Shown piece after piece: positions 46,028 through 55,160 of a stretch of 64,000 nt of DNA. Origin of the DNA: Herbaspirillum sp. DW155. Its GTDB lineage: Bacteria > Pseudomonadota > Gammaproteobacteria > Burkholderiales > Burkholderiaceae_D. The notes beneath the pieces were generated by a model. The model saw nothing but the letters and a program-made list of their open reading frames with translations, did no database searches and had not been told where the DNA came from. The number at the start of each line of letters is the position of its first letter. Position 1 is the first letter of the stretch. Where the stretch lies: assembly GCF_037076565.1 (NCBI RefSeq), contig NZ_AP029028.1, positions 124,001 to 188,000 of the forward strand, given 5' to 3'. Both the position numbers and the translations under genes were made by a program.

Positions 46028-48091
46028 ATGGCTCTTCAACGCCAACATATCGCCTCGGCCGTCCTCACGGCCCTGGCGGCCTGGTCCGTGTCGGCTTCGG
46101 CCCAGACTGCGGATGCCACCGCTGCATCTTCTGCCGCGCCCGCCGCCCCCGCCGCCTCCGCCTCGCAACCGGCCCTGCAACCCATCGTCGTCACCGCCAC
46201 TCCCTTCGCCTCGGACGAAAACGTGCAAGTGCTGGCCCCCGCCAAGGTCATTGCCGGCGACGAATTGCGCAACAAGCTCGGCAACTCGCTGGGCGACACG
46301 CTCTCGGGCGAGCTGGGCGTATCGGCCTCGGCCTTCGGCGCCGGCGCCTCGCGTCCCATCATCCGCGGCATGGAAGGCCCGCGCGTGATGATCCTGCAAA
46401 ACGGCATGGGCGTCTCCGACGTCTCCACCGTCTCCAACGACCATGCCGTAGCCACCGAAGCGGCTACCGCCCGCCAGATCGAAATCCTGCGCGGTCCGGC
46501 CGCGCTGCTGTATGGTTCGGGTGCCATCGGCGGCCTGGTCAACGTGGTCAACGACCGCATCCCCACCGAACTGGTCGGCAAGCCCACCGGCACCGTCGAA
46601 GCCCGCTATGGCACCGTCGATGGCGAGAAGAACACTTCCTTCTCGGTCGATACCTCGGCCGGCCAGATCGGCCTGCACCTCGATGGCAACTACCGCGATA
46701 CCGACAACACCAAGATCCCCGGCAACGCCCGCCAGGGCGACAGCAGCAGCGCCTCCGGCCGCCTGCCCAATTCTTTCACCCATGAGACCAGCCTGGGCGG
46801 GGGTCTGTCCTACGTCGCCGACTGGGGTTACGTCGGCTTGTCGGTGGCGACCCTGGATGATCATTACGGCATCCCGACCGATGAAATGTCCTTCATCGAT
46901 CTGCACCAGAACCGCTACGACCTCGATACCGTCGTCAACAAGCCCTTCGCCGGCATCGAGAAGTTCCGCTTCCGCATGGGCTATACCGACTACACCCACA
47001 TCGAGAAGGCGCAGGATGGCACGCCCAACACGGTCTTCTCCAACCGTGCCCTGCAGACCCGCTGGGAATTGATGCACGCGCCGCTGGCCGGCTGGCACGG
47101 CACCTTCGGCGTACAGACCGAGCAGAGCAACTACTCGGCCCTCACGCCCAACACCGGCGCCTCCGAACTGACCCCGCCGACGCGCTCGTCTTCCTTTGCG
47201 GGCTTCCTGGTGGAAGAGCGCCAGTTCGGCCAGGTGCTGGCCAGCGCCGGCCTGCGCGCCGAGAGCGTGAGCCGCCGTCCCGACAGCGGCAGCGGCCTGC
47301 CGGGACGCGACTTCAGCCTGATCTCCTGGTCTGGCGGTGGCCTGTGGACCTTCCAGCCCGGTTACGGCCTGGGCCTGACCTACTCCTTCGCCCAGCGCGC
47401 GCCGACGGTGGAGGAGTTGTACTCCAACGGTCCGCATGAATCGACCTCGACCTACGACATCGGCGACAACCAGTTGAAGAAGGAAACTTCACACAACATC
47501 GAACTGAGCCTGCAGAAGACCGAAGGACTGGTGCGCTGGAAGGGCAACGTGTTCCGCAACAAGGTCAACAACTACATCTACGGCCGTACCAACGGCCAGG
47601 TGAACGACTCCGGTGTGGCCGATCCCAATGGCGAATTCACCCAGCGCTTCTGGTCGCAGGGCGATGCCACCATCCGCGGCGTGGAAGCCGAGGTGACCTA
47701 CAACTGGAACGGTGAAGGCGTCTCCGGCCGGCTCTTTGCCGACACCTCGCGCGGCACACTCGACAATCTCGGCAACCTGCCCCTGCAGCCGGCCACCCGC
47801 TACGGCGTCGAACTGGGCTACAAGACCGGCCCCTGGGCCAGCGGCGTGAAGGTCTTGCGCGCGCAGAAGCAGGATCGCCTGGCCTCCTTCGAAACCTACG
47901 CAACTCCGTCCTATACCCAGCTCGATGCCAACCTGTCCTACACCCAGCGCCTCAACGGCGTGAAGCTGACCTGGTTCGCGCTGGCGCGCAACCTGCTGAA
48001 CCAGGACATCCGCTTGTCCACTTCGGTGCTGCGCGAGACGGTGCCGCTGGGTGGCCGCAACTTCATCGTGGGGGTACGCACCGCCTTTTGA
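46028..48091 (+). CDS. ZnuD-like TonB-dependent outer membrane receptor
   Basis: A 687-residue outer membrane receptor with a signal peptide ending SVSASA, an Ala-rich linker, a TonB-box region (PIVVTATPF), a plug domain (about 55-165, with RPIIRGMEGPRVMILQNGMGV, EILRGPAALLYGSGAIGGLVNVV) and a beta-barrel ending in Phe (GGRNFIVGVRTAF). The plug closely resembles the zinc receptor ZnuD, including the SVSNDHAV segment (SxSPDHAV in ZnuD). The His-rich neighbour upstream fits metal uptake. I do not see a Zur box upstream, so zinc regulation is unproven; haem or copper are alternatives. Confidence 0.85.
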   Translation: MALQRQHIASAVLTALAAWSVSASAQTADATAASSAAPAAPAASASQPALQPIVVTATPFASDENVQVLAPAKVIAGDELRNKLGNSLGDTLSGELGVSASAFGAGASRPIIRGMEGPRVMILQNGMGVSDVSTVSNDHAVATEAATARQIEILRGPAALLYGSGAIGGLVNVVNDRIPTELVGKPTGTVEARYGTVDGEKNTSFSVDTSAGQIGLHLDGNYRDTDNTKIPGNARQGDSSSASGRLPNSFTHETSLGGGLSYVADWGYVGLSVATLDDHYGIPTDEMSFIDLHQNRYDLDTVVNKPFAGIEKFRFRMGYTDYTHIEKAQDGTPNTVFSNRALQTRWELMHAPLAGWHGTFGVQTEQSNYSALTPNTGASELTPPTRSSSFAGFLVEERQFGQVLASAGLRAESVSRRPDSGSGLPGRDFSLISWSGGGLWTFQPGYGLGLTYSFAQRAPTVEELYSNGPHESTSTYDIGDNQLKKETSHNIELSLQKTEGLVRWKGNVFRNKVNNYIYGRTNGQVNDSGVADPNGEFTQRFWSQGDATIRGVEAEVTYNWNGEGVSGRLFADTSRGTLDNLGNLPLQPATRYGVELGYKTGPWASGVKVLRAQKQDRLASFETYATPSYTQLDANLSYTQRLNGVKLTWFALARNLLNQDIRLSTSVLRETVPLGGRNFIVGVRTAF

Positions 48092-48175
48092 CCGATATGA
48101 ATGAAACGTCAGCTGCCCCAGGCAGCGGCGTCCTCGGGTGCCGGTGGGAGACTGCGCCTCCCGCCAGCGCGGTTT

Positions 48176-48215
48176 GCCCGGCCGCCTCCGCAAGGAGGCG
48201 GCCGGGCTTTTTTTT
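48176..48215 (+). terminator. Strong terminator after the TonB receptor
   Basis: GCCCGGCCGCCTCC (48176-48189) pairs perfectly with its complement (48194-48207) around a GCAA loop, followed by eight T. One of the strongest terminators in the window. Confidence 0.95.
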
Positions 48216-48270
48216 GCCTGTATTGCGCGTATGAACGACTGTGTAATTTTTCAGATTTTCTGCTGGCCGA

Positions 48271-48804
48271 TTACGGGGCCGGGGGGAAATCCAGAACAGT
48301 ATCGTTCACACGGTTGAACAAATTAGTGAAGGTAATCGCAGTGACCGCCAGCAGCGTATCGACGATCTGAGCATCACTGTAGACAGCCCGCACGCGCTCG
48401 ACCGCACTGGCCTCGACGGTGCCACGGGTGGCGACCAGGCTGCGGGCGAAATCGGCCAGTACGTCCAGCTTGTCATCGCCCGAGGGCCGGGCGTGGCGCA
48501 CGCCATCAATGGCCTGGGCCGACAGGCCGAGCTTCTTCCCCATGAGTGCATGGGCGGCCAGGCAGTAGTCGCAACCGGCCTGTTGGCTCACGGCCAGCTT
48601 GATGGCTTCGATTTCCTTGGCCGACAGGCTGCTCTTGCGCAGCGCGCCGTCCAGGTGCAGGGCCGATTCCAGCGCCACCGGGCTCAGGGTGCCGATGCCG
48701 GCGTAGGCGTTGGGCACCATGCCCACGGCGGACTTGATGGCGGCAAACAGTTGGGCGGCCTGGCCGCTGGCTTCGCTGATGGGGGCAATGTTCAAACGGG
48801 ACAT
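48271..48804 (-). CDS. AhpD-like carboxymuconolactone decarboxylase family protein
   Basis: The 177-residue all-helical protein has the AhpD redox motif Cys78-x-x-Cys81 and His85 (GCDYCLAAHALMGKK). It probably acts as a peroxidase or thiol oxidoreductase on an unknown substrate. It is divergent from an AraC regulator (48957) across a 152-base spacer, which suggests regulation by that protein, in contrast to the ECF41-controlled homologue at 26481. No ECF41 promoter motif is seen upstream. Confidence 0.88.
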   Translation of the reverse strand: MSRLNIAPISEASGQAAQLFAAIKSAVGMVPNAYAGIGTLSPVALESALHLDGALRKSSLSAKEIEAIKLAVSQQAGCDYCLAAHALMGKKLGLSAQAIDGVRHARPSGDDKLDVLADFARSLVATRGTVEASAVERVRAVYSDAQIVDTLLAVTAITFTNLFNRVNDTVLDFPPAP

Positions 48805-48956
48805 GAGGGTTCTCCTTGATGAGGATGAGCGCGGCGGCGTGGGCGGGATTGCCGGTGGTCCGTGGTGCGCATGGGTGTACTGTAGGCCTCCAGGGTGGAA
48901 TTATGAATGCCTGAAAATGACATAAAATTGCTCAAAATGCTCATCGAAGGAAAATC

Positions 48957-49946
48957 ATGGATGCCCTCAGCCGCCTCTTGTCCCTGCATCCGGTGCGGGC
49001 TGCGCTGGATATCCGCTGCCGCTTCGGCCAGCCGTGGAATCTGCCGCACGACGCCTTGCCGCCAGGGGTGGCGCCTTATCACTTCATCCTGGAGGGCAGG
49101 GCGCAACTGCAACTGCGCACGGGCGACATCCTGCCCCTGGAAGCCGGCGACCTGGTAGTGCTCACGCGAGGGTCTGCCCATGATCTTTTCGTCACGCCCG
49201 CCGCCGAGGCCATCGCAGCCCGGTCCGGCCTGACGGCGGCACCGGTGCGGCTGAAGGTCAACGACGACAGCGCAGGCGGCGAGCAGCCGCTGTCGGATTT
49301 CCTCTGCGGGCAATTTCATTTCGATGCCCCGCACTCCAATGCGCTGGTGCAGGCCCTGCCGGAAGTGCTGCTGGTAAGGGGCGCCCTGCTGCCCGAGGGC
49401 GATGGCCTGCGCACCCTCGCCACGCTGCTGCGCAGCGAATGCGGCGGTGCCGATGGTCGCGGAGAACTGCGCGCCGGTGCCCAGGCCGTGGTGGCGGGGC
49501 TGGCGGCGGCGCTGTTTGGCCTGGCCCTGCGCGCCTGGCTGGCCCAGGGCGGACCGCAGCCGGGTTTGCTGGCGTTGCTGGCCCATCCCGGCCTGCAGCC
49601 GGCGCTGCAGGCCATGCTCGAGGCCCCGCAGCAAGACTGGACGCTGCCGGGTCTGGCCGCACTGTGCCACATGTCGCGCGCGACCTTCGTGCGGCGCTTC
49701 CAGGAGGTGGGGGACGCCACGCCGGGCGAGATCCTGCAGCAATTGCGCATGGCCCGCGCCGCGCAGCTATTGAGCTACAGCAAACTGGCCACCGCGCAGA
49801 TCGGCGAAGCTGTGGGTTATCAGTCGGAGGCGGCTTTCAACCGCGTGTTCAAGAAATTCAGCGGCATGGGGCCGGGTGCGTATCGGCGCAAGGGGAGGGA
49901 CGCGGCGCCGGAAGGGATGCCGGAGGCAGGCAGCCTCAGCGGATAG
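48957..49946 (+). CDS. AraC-family transcriptional regulator with cupin domain
   Basis: The 329-residue protein has an N-terminal cupin-like sensor (PYHFILEGRAQLQLRTGDILPLEAGDLVVL) and a C-terminal pair of helix-turn-helix motifs (LPGLAALCHMSRATFVRRFQEV; TAQIGEAVGYQSEAAFNRVF, then KKFSGMGPGAYRR). It is divergent from the AhpD-like gene at 48271, its likely target. The 3' end overlaps the convergent Lrp gene by 11 bases. Confidence 0.92.
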   Translation: MDALSRLLSLHPVRAALDIRCRFGQPWNLPHDALPPGVAPYHFILEGRAQLQLRTGDILPLEAGDLVVLTRGSAHDLFVTPAAEAIAARSGLTAAPVRLKVNDDSAGGEQPLSDFLCGQFHFDAPHSNALVQALPEVLLVRGALLPEGDGLRTLATLLRSECGGADGRGELRAGAQAVVAGLAAALFGLALRAWLAQGGPQPGLLALLAHPGLQPALQAMLEAPQQDWTLPGLAALCHMSRATFVRRFQEVGDATPGEILQQLRMARAAQLLSYSKLATAQIGEAVGYQSEAAFNRVFKKFSGMGPGAYRRKGRDAAPEGMPEAGSLSG

Positions 49947-50400
49947 GCAGGCGGATGGTGTTCTTCACTTCTTCCATCACGGCGTAGGTGTGGGTCTCGC
50001 GCACGCCCTTCAACTGGAGCAGCGATTTGCCCAGAAATTCACGATAGGCATTCATGTCCTTGACGCGCGACTTCACCAGATAGTCGAAGCCGCCCGCCAC
50101 CATGTGGCATTCCATGATCTCGGGGATGCTCTGCACGCTCTTCTTGAATTCGGCAAAGACATCCGGCGTGGTGCGGTCCAGCACCACTTCGATGAAGACC
50201 AGCAGGGACACGTCCAGCAATTCCGGATTCAACTGTGCCGCGTAGCCCAGAATGTAGCCGGCCTCCTGCAGCTTGCGTACGCGCTCCAGGCAAGCGGCCG
50301 GTGACAGGTTCACGCGGGCGGCCAGGTCGACGTTGCTGATGCGGCCGTCGTTTTGCAGCTCCGCCAGAATTTTCTTGCTGATCTTGTCGAGTCCGGCCAT
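49936..50400 (-). CDS. Lrp/AsnC-family transcriptional regulator
   Basis: The 154-residue protein has the Lrp helix-turn-helix (residues about 5-60: LDKISKKILAELQNDGRISNVDLAARVNLSPAACLERV) and the RAM effector domain (AFVLVEVVLDRT-like LLVFIEVVLDRTTPDV, MECHMVAGGFDYLVKSRV). It is divergent from the ABC transporter and hydroxyproline genes, with a shared 379-base AT-rich control region, so it is the likely amino-acid responsive regulator of that locus. It may respond to proline or hydroxyproline; the effector is unknown. Confidence 0.92.
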   Translation of the reverse strand: MAGLDKISKKILAELQNDGRISNVDLAARVNLSPAACLERVRKLQEAGYILGYAAQLNPELLDVSLLVFIEVVLDRTTPDVFAEFKKSVQSIPEIMECHMVAGGFDYLVKSRVKDMNAYREFLGKSLLQLKGVRETHTYAVMEEVKNTIRLPIR

Positions 50401-50779
50401 GGTTTCTGAACTTTATTCAGTTTAAAAAATATAGAGAAAATTTTATTCCGATTATAAGGGGAATAAGCGCGCCTAATATCAAGGAAGAGTCAATAGAATC
50501 CTCCCTCATAAAAAACATAACGTAATGCGGGCATGAAGCGCGGTTCACCTCGCTTCTGCGCGGATCACAGCAGTATCTCGGCAAGCGTGTTGACGAGTTT
50601 TGTTTGCCAGGGCTGGCCTGCGCGTGGCGGTGAGAACCGGCCTCTCGCGGTCAGTCCAGCATCAACGGAATGCGCTGCCCCGGCCCACAAGGTCGGGGAT
50701 GGCGCAAATCCTGCTTTTCCGGCGTTTTCAATGCAATTACCCACCGCAGTCTGACTTTCTAGAAGAGAGGAAACACCCC
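50401..50779. other. 379-base control region between the Lrp gene and the transporter locus
   Basis: The first 120 bases are AT-rich (the rest is GC-rich) and hold a palindrome TTATTCC-N10-GGAATAA (50443-50466) plus related half-sites TTATTCAG (50413-50420) and CTAATATC (50471-50478). Such spaced AT-rich dyads are typical of Lrp-family binding. The remaining GC-rich stretch to 50779 shows no clear features; an open frame continuing from 50600 is an extension of the substrate-binding gene that I do not regard as coding. Confidence 0.5.
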
Positions 50780-51916
50780 ATGTTCAAACGCGTCTCCGGA
50801 CTCAACATCATCGCCGCCTCGCTGGCGCTGATCCCTGCTTTCGCCATGGCGCAGGAAACCCAGGTCGTCAAGATCGGTTTCTCCAGCCCGCTGACCGGTC
50901 CCCAGGCATCGGCCGGCAAGGACAACCAGGGCGGTCTGATGATGGCCGTCGAGCGTCTGAATGCGCAACCCATCACCGTGGGCGGCAAGAAGATCAAGTT
51001 CGAAGTCATCGCCGAAGATGACCAGGCCGACCCCAAGCAGGGCGTGGCCGTGGCACAGAAGCTGGCCGACCAGGGCATCAAGGCCATCGTCGGTCCCTAC
51101 AACTCGGGCGTGACCATCCCGGCCTCGCGCGTCTACAACGATGCCGGCATCGTGGTGGCCACCGTGGCCTCCAACCCCAAGATCACCCAGCAAGGTTTCG
51201 CGACCCTGTTCCGCGTGGCCGCCAGCGACAGTCAGCTGGGCGGCAAGATGGCCCTGTATGCCGCCAAGGAACTGAAGTTGAAGCGCGTGGCCGTCATCGA
51301 TGACCGCACCGCCTACGGCCAGGGCCTGGCCGAAGAATTCGCCAAGGTCGCCAAGGCCAACGGCATCGAAGTCATCAGCAAGGACTTCACCAACGACAAG
51401 GCCACCGACTTCACCGCCATCCTGACCTCCATCAAGGGCAAGAAGCCCGACGCCGTGTTCCTGGGCGGCTACGCTCCCCAGGGCGGCCCGATCAAGCGCC
51501 AGATGAAGCAACTGGGCATCGACGTGCCCCTGATGGGCGGCGACGGCATCTGTTCGCCGGAAATGGGGCGCCTGGGTGGCGACGCCATCGGCGAAAGCGT
51601 CTACTGCACCCAGGGCGGCACCATGCTGGACAAGGCCAAGGATGGCAAGGTCTTCGCTGACGACTACCAGAAGAAGTTCGGCCGTCCTGCCGAAACCTAT
51701 GCAGTCTCCTTCTACGATGGCATGATGCTCATCGCGCAAGCCATGAAGCAGTCCAACTCGGTCGAACCCAAGACCTTCGGCCCGGCCCTGGCCAAGATCA
51801 GTTACAAGGGTGTGGCCGGCCAGTACGACTTCGACGAAAATCACGACCTGAAGCAATCGCCCGTGACCGTCTATCGCTTCAAGGATGGTCTGCCGGTTCC
51901 CCTGACCAGCTACTGA
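50780..51916 (+). CDS. Branched-chain (HAAT) ABC transporter substrate-binding protein
   Basis: A 378-residue LivK-type periplasmic binding protein with a signal peptide (MFKRVSGLNIIAASLALIPAFAMAQ), KIGFSSPLTGPQASAGKDNQGG and the two-lobe type I fold (LGGYAPQGGPIKRQM). GAGAGGAAA precedes the ATG at 50780. The binding protein gene is separated from its permease genes by two hydroxyproline catabolic genes, and a stable stem-loop (51949-51970) follows, which may stabilise its mRNA. The ligand could be leucine-like amino acids, proline or hydroxyproline; the context favours the last. Confidence 0.92.
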   Translation: MFKRVSGLNIIAASLALIPAFAMAQETQVVKIGFSSPLTGPQASAGKDNQGGLMMAVERLNAQPITVGGKKIKFEVIAEDDQADPKQGVAVAQKLADQGIKAIVGPYNSGVTIPASRVYNDAGIVVATVASNPKITQQGFATLFRVAASDSQLGGKMALYAAKELKLKRVAVIDDRTAYGQGLAEEFAKVAKANGIEVISKDFTNDKATDFTAILTSIKGKKPDAVFLGGYAPQGGPIKRQMKQLGIDVPLMGGDGICSPEMGRLGGDAIGESVYCTQGGTMLDKAKDGKVFADDYQKKFGRPAETYAVSFYDGMMLIAQAMKQSNSVEPKTFGPALAKISYKGVAGQYDFDENHDLKQSPVTVYRFKDGLPVPLTSY

Positions 51917-51948
51917 TCGGTCCTCGGTCCTTTCTCTGGCCCGGTCCT

Positions 51949-51970
51949 GCCGCCCGCAGTCGCGGGCGGC
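51949..51970 (+). promoter_or_regulatory. Stable stem-loop after the substrate-binding gene
   Basis: GCCGCCCGC (51949-51957) and GCGGGCGGC (51962-51970) form a perfect 9-bp stem with an AGTC loop. No T-tract follows. Stem-loops of this kind behind binding-protein genes protect the upstream mRNA and allow more binding protein than permease. Confidence 0.6.
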
Positions 51971-52130
51971 GCGCCAGGCTCCAGTCCCAGCTCCACATCG
52001 CAGTATCCCGCTTCCCGCCGGTTCCGACCGGCCCGGGAGCGGTTTGCCGTACCCGCTTGCGGTGCCGATGCCGTCGCCGCAGTGTTACCCTCTGCCCTGG
52101 CGGACCCGCAGCATATTCGGAAGGAAGACC

Positions 52131-53141
52131 ATGCTCAGCTACACCCGTACCGTCCAGACCATCGATGCCCACACCGGCGGAGAACCGCTGCGCATCGTGG
52201 TCTCGGGCCTGCCCAAGATCCCGGCCGGCACCATCCTGGAGCAGCGCGCCTGGCTGCGTGAACATCGCGACGACCTGCGCCGCTTCCTGATGAACGAACC
52301 GCGCGGCCATGCCGACATGTACGGCGCCTACCTGCTGCCACCGGTCACGGCCGGTGCCGACTTCGGCGTCATCTTCATTCACAACGAAGGCTACAGCGAC
52401 ATGTGCGGCCACGGCATCATCGCCCTGGGCAAGGTGCTGGTCGAGATGGGCTACGTCGAACGCACGCAGCCGCAGACCCGCATCTGCTTCGATGCACCGG
52501 CCGGTTTCATCGAGGCCTTCGTCGAGTGGGATGGCGTGCGCGCCGGCAAGGTCAGCTTCAACAATGTACCCGCCTTCATCTATCGCCGCGACGTCGAGGT
52601 CGAGACGCCCGGGTTTGGCAGGATCACGGGTGACATCGTGTTCGGTGGCGCCTTCTACTACTACATCAATGCGGCGCAGGCCGGTCTCACGGTCAAGCCT
52701 GAACTGGTGCGCCAGCTGATCCAGCTGGGTGCCGAGACCAAGGCCGCCGTCATGGCCAAGGTCGCCATCGCGCATCCGCTGGAGCCGGGCCTCAATACGC
52801 TGTATGGCACCATCATCGACAGCGAACCCAATTTCCCCGGCGCGGACCAGTCCAACGTCTGCATCTTCGCCGACCGCGAAGTGGACCGCTCGCCCACCGG
52901 CACCGGCACGTCAGGACGCGCCGCCCAGCTGTTCCTGCGCGGTCAGCTGGCGTTGAACCAGAACTACGTCAACGGCAGCATCGTCGGCAGCAATTTCGGC
53001 GTGCGCGTGACGGCCGCCACCAAGGTCGGCGACTTCGACGGCGCCCTCACCGAAGTGAGCGGCTACGCCCATATCATGAGTACCAACCAGTGGGTGCTGG
53101 AAGATTCCGATCCCTTCCCGACCGGTTTCTTCCTGCGCTGA
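52131..53141 (+). CDS. trans-3-hydroxy-L-proline dehydratase (proline racemase family)
   Basis: The enzyme dehydrates trans-3-hydroxy-L-proline to delta-1-pyrroline-2-carboxylate. The 336-residue product belongs to the proline racemase family, with the first catalytic Cys92 in SDMCGHG. The second catalytic position, a cysteine in racemases and 4-hydroxyproline epimerases, is Thr256 here (DRSPTGTGTSG). The Cys/Thr pair marks the dehydratase subgroup. The next gene encodes the reductase for its product, which strengthens the call. The start at 52131 has AAGGAAGACC upstream. Confidence 0.9.
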   Translation: MLSYTRTVQTIDAHTGGEPLRIVVSGLPKIPAGTILEQRAWLREHRDDLRRFLMNEPRGHADMYGAYLLPPVTAGADFGVIFIHNEGYSDMCGHGIIALGKVLVEMGYVERTQPQTRICFDAPAGFIEAFVEWDGVRAGKVSFNNVPAFIYRRDVEVETPGFGRITGDIVFGGAFYYYINAAQAGLTVKPELVRQLIQLGAETKAAVMAKVAIAHPLEPGLNTLYGTIIDSEPNFPGADQSNVCIFADREVDRSPTGTGTSGRAAQLFLRGQLALNQNYVNGSIVGSNFGVRVTAATKVGDFDGALTEVSGYAHIMSTNQWVLEDSDPFPTGFFLR

Positions 53142-53160
53142 CTTTTCCCACAGGATTCCC

Positions 53161-54099
53161 ATGCACATTCTCGATTCCCGCCAGACCACGCAAGCCCTGC
53201 CTTATCGCATGCTGGTCGATGCCCTCGCACGCGCCGCGCAGGAACTGGCCAGCGGCGCCATCCGTGCCCCCGAGCGGCAGGTCGTTCCCATCGATGGCAA
53301 CAGTGTGCTGCTGGGCATGCCGGCCATCGCCGAGGATCTTGCGGTGACCAAGCTCATCACCGTCCATGCTGACAATGCCCGCCATCAACTGCCGGCCATC
53401 CAGGGCGAGGTGATCGTCTTCGAGACCCACACTGGCCGCCGTCTGGCCTTGATGGATGGTCCCACCGTCACTGCCCGCCGCACTGCTGCCATGAGCATGC
53501 TGGGCATCCGCACGCTGTTGCCACGCACGCCGCAATCGGCGCTGCTCATCGGCACTGGTGCCCAGGCGGCCGCGCATGCCGATGCGCTGGTGGAAGTCTT
53601 CGGCGTGCGCCAGTTCTGGGTCGCCGCGCGTGACCTCGCGCGCACCCAGGCTTTCTGCCAGTCCATCAGCGAACGCCAGCCGCAAGCCGTGGCCAGTCCG
53701 CTCCCGGCACAGATGTTGCAAGAGAATCTGCCACGCACCGATGTGGTGATTGCCCTGACCACTTCGCGCGTGGCCGTGATCCCCGAACAGATCGCCGCCG
53801 ATACGCTGGCCATCGGCGTGGGGGCCTTCAAGCCGGACATGGTGGAGTTCCCGGCGAGTCTGCTGCACGCGCGCCGCATCGTGGTCGATGACCTGGCCGG
53901 CGCGCATCACGAAGCAGGCGATCTGATCCAGGCCAAGGTGGACTGGGCGGGCGTGGTCGGCATCGGCGACGTGCTGGCCGGCAAGGCGACGGTGGACACG
54001 CTCGACAGCGCGGGGGCGCTGCCGGTGTTCAAGACCGTGGGCCAGGCGGCGTGGGACCTGGCGGCAGCGCGCGTGATGCGCGCAACACTGGGAATATGA
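53161..54099 (+). CDS. Delta-1-pyrroline-2-carboxylate reductase (ornithine cyclodeaminase family)
   Basis: A 312-residue NAD(P)H-dependent reductase of the ornithine cyclodeaminase/mu-crystallin family. The Rossmann part shows ALLIGTGAQAAAHADAL and the family signatures AMSMLGIRTLLPRTP and GVGAFKPDMVEFP. Members paired with the 3-hydroxyproline dehydratase reduce delta-1-pyrroline-2-carboxylate to L-proline. It lies 19 bases after the dehydratase gene and shares its transcript. Ornithine cyclodeaminase is the alternative, but the pairing argues against it. Confidence 0.85.
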   Translation: MHILDSRQTTQALPYRMLVDALARAAQELASGAIRAPERQVVPIDGNSVLLGMPAIAEDLAVTKLITVHADNARHQLPAIQGEVIVFETHTGRRLALMDGPTVTARRTAAMSMLGIRTLLPRTPQSALLIGTGAQAAAHADALVEVFGVRQFWVAARDLARTQAFCQSISERQPQAVASPLPAQMLQENLPRTDVVIALTTSRVAVIPEQIAADTLAIGVGAFKPDMVEFPASLLHARRIVVDDLAGAHHEAGDLIQAKVDWAGVVGIGDVLAGKATVDTLDSAGALPVFKTVGQAAWDLAAARVMRATLGI

Positions 54100-54149
54100 A
54101 ATTTGCGCGTGCATGCGCGCTTAATTTAATAAATAATTTACGCTTTTTT

Positions 54150-54169
54150 GCGGACGCTCCCGCGTCCGC
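54150..54169 (+). terminator. Weak hairpin between the reductase gene and livH
   Basis: GCGGACGC (54150-54157) and GCGTCCGC (54162-54169) pair around TCCC, followed by CGTTTCC. The tail is weak, so it may attenuate rather than end transcription. The preceding 40 bases are AT-rich. Confidence 0.45.
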
Positions 54170-54230
54170 CGTTTCCTTGCAATTTCCTGACGTTTCACAA
54201 CAATCATCCTCCTGAAGGAGACACCGTTTC

Positions 54231-55160
54231 ATGGACATTTTCATCCAGCAGATCATCAACGGATTGGTGCTAGGCAGCATGTACGCACTGATCGCCCTGG
54301 GCTACACCATGGTGTACGGGGTGCTGAACCTGATCAACTTTGCCCACGGCGACATCCTGATGGTCGGGGCCATGGTCGGCCTGTCGATCCTCAAATTGGT
54401 GCAGCAGGTGGCGCCTGACCTGCCGGGCATCGTCAAGCTGATCATCGCCATCGTCGGTGCGATTCCGGTGTGCGTGATCGTGAGCTTGCTGATCGAACGC
54501 ATCGCCTATCGTCCGCTGCGCAATGCGCCGCGCCTGGCGCCGCTGATCACCGCCATCGGCGTGTCGATCCTGCTGCAGACCTTCGCCATGATGATCTGGG
54601 GCCGCAGCCCCCTGCCGTTCCCGCAGATCATGCCCTCGACCCCGGTCAACATCGCCGGTGCGCTGATCTCGCCGACCCAGATCATGCTGCTCATCCTGGC
54701 GCTGGCCGCGATGATCGGCCTGGTGCTCATCGTGGAAAAAACCAAGATGGGCCGCGCCATGCGCGCCACCGCCGAGAACCCGCGCATCGCCGGCCTGATG
54801 GGCGTGGACGCCAACCGCGTCATCATCGTCACCTTCGGCATCGGCGCCGTACTGGCGGCGATTGCCGGCGTGATGTGGGCCGCCAACTATTCCACCGCGC
54901 AATTCGCCATGGGCTTCGTGCCGGGCCTGAAGGCCTTCTCGGCGGCGGTGCTGGGCGGCATCGGCAACATCTACGGCGCCATGCTGGGCGGCATCCTGCT
55001 GGGCCTGATCGAGAGTCTCGGTGCCGGTTACATCGGCGACCTGACCGGCAACTTCCTGGGCAGCAACTATCAGGACATCTTCGCCTTCATCGTGCTGATC
55101 ATCGTGCTGACCCTGCGCCCCTCCGGGATCATGGGTGAGCGTGTGGCGGACCGTGCCTGA
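54231..55160 (+). CDS. livH: Branched-chain amino acid ABC transporter permease LivH
   Basis: A 309-residue inner membrane permease with about eight hydrophobic segments. It starts MDIFIQQIINGLVLGSMYAL and has the LivH hallmark ALGYTMVYGVLNLINFAHGD and the conserved cytosolic loop MGRAMRATAENPRIAGLMGV. CCTGAAGGAGA precedes the ATG. It begins the transporter half of the locus, behind the hydroxyproline genes. Confidence 0.95.
   Translation: MDIFIQQIINGLVLGSMYALIALGYTMVYGVLNLINFAHGDILMVGAMVGLSILKLVQQVAPDLPGIVKLIIAIVGAIPVCVIVSLLIERIAYRPLRNAPRLAPLITAIGVSILLQTFAMMIWGRSPLPFPQIMPSTPVNIAGALISPTQIMLLILALAAMIGLVLIVEKTKMGRAMRATAENPRIAGLMGVDANRVIIVTFGIGAVLAAIAGVMWAANYSTAQFAMGFVPGLKAFSAAVLGGIGNIYGAMLGGILLGLIESLGAGYIGDLTGNFLGSNYQDIFAFIVLIIVLTLRPSGIMGERVADRA

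Noticed and set aside
52131..53141. Proline racemase or 4-hydroxyproline 2-epimerase
   Set aside because: Both need a second catalytic cysteine. Here the position is Thr256 (DRSPTGTG), which marks trans-3-hydroxyproline dehydratases, and the pyrroline-carboxylate reductase gene follows.
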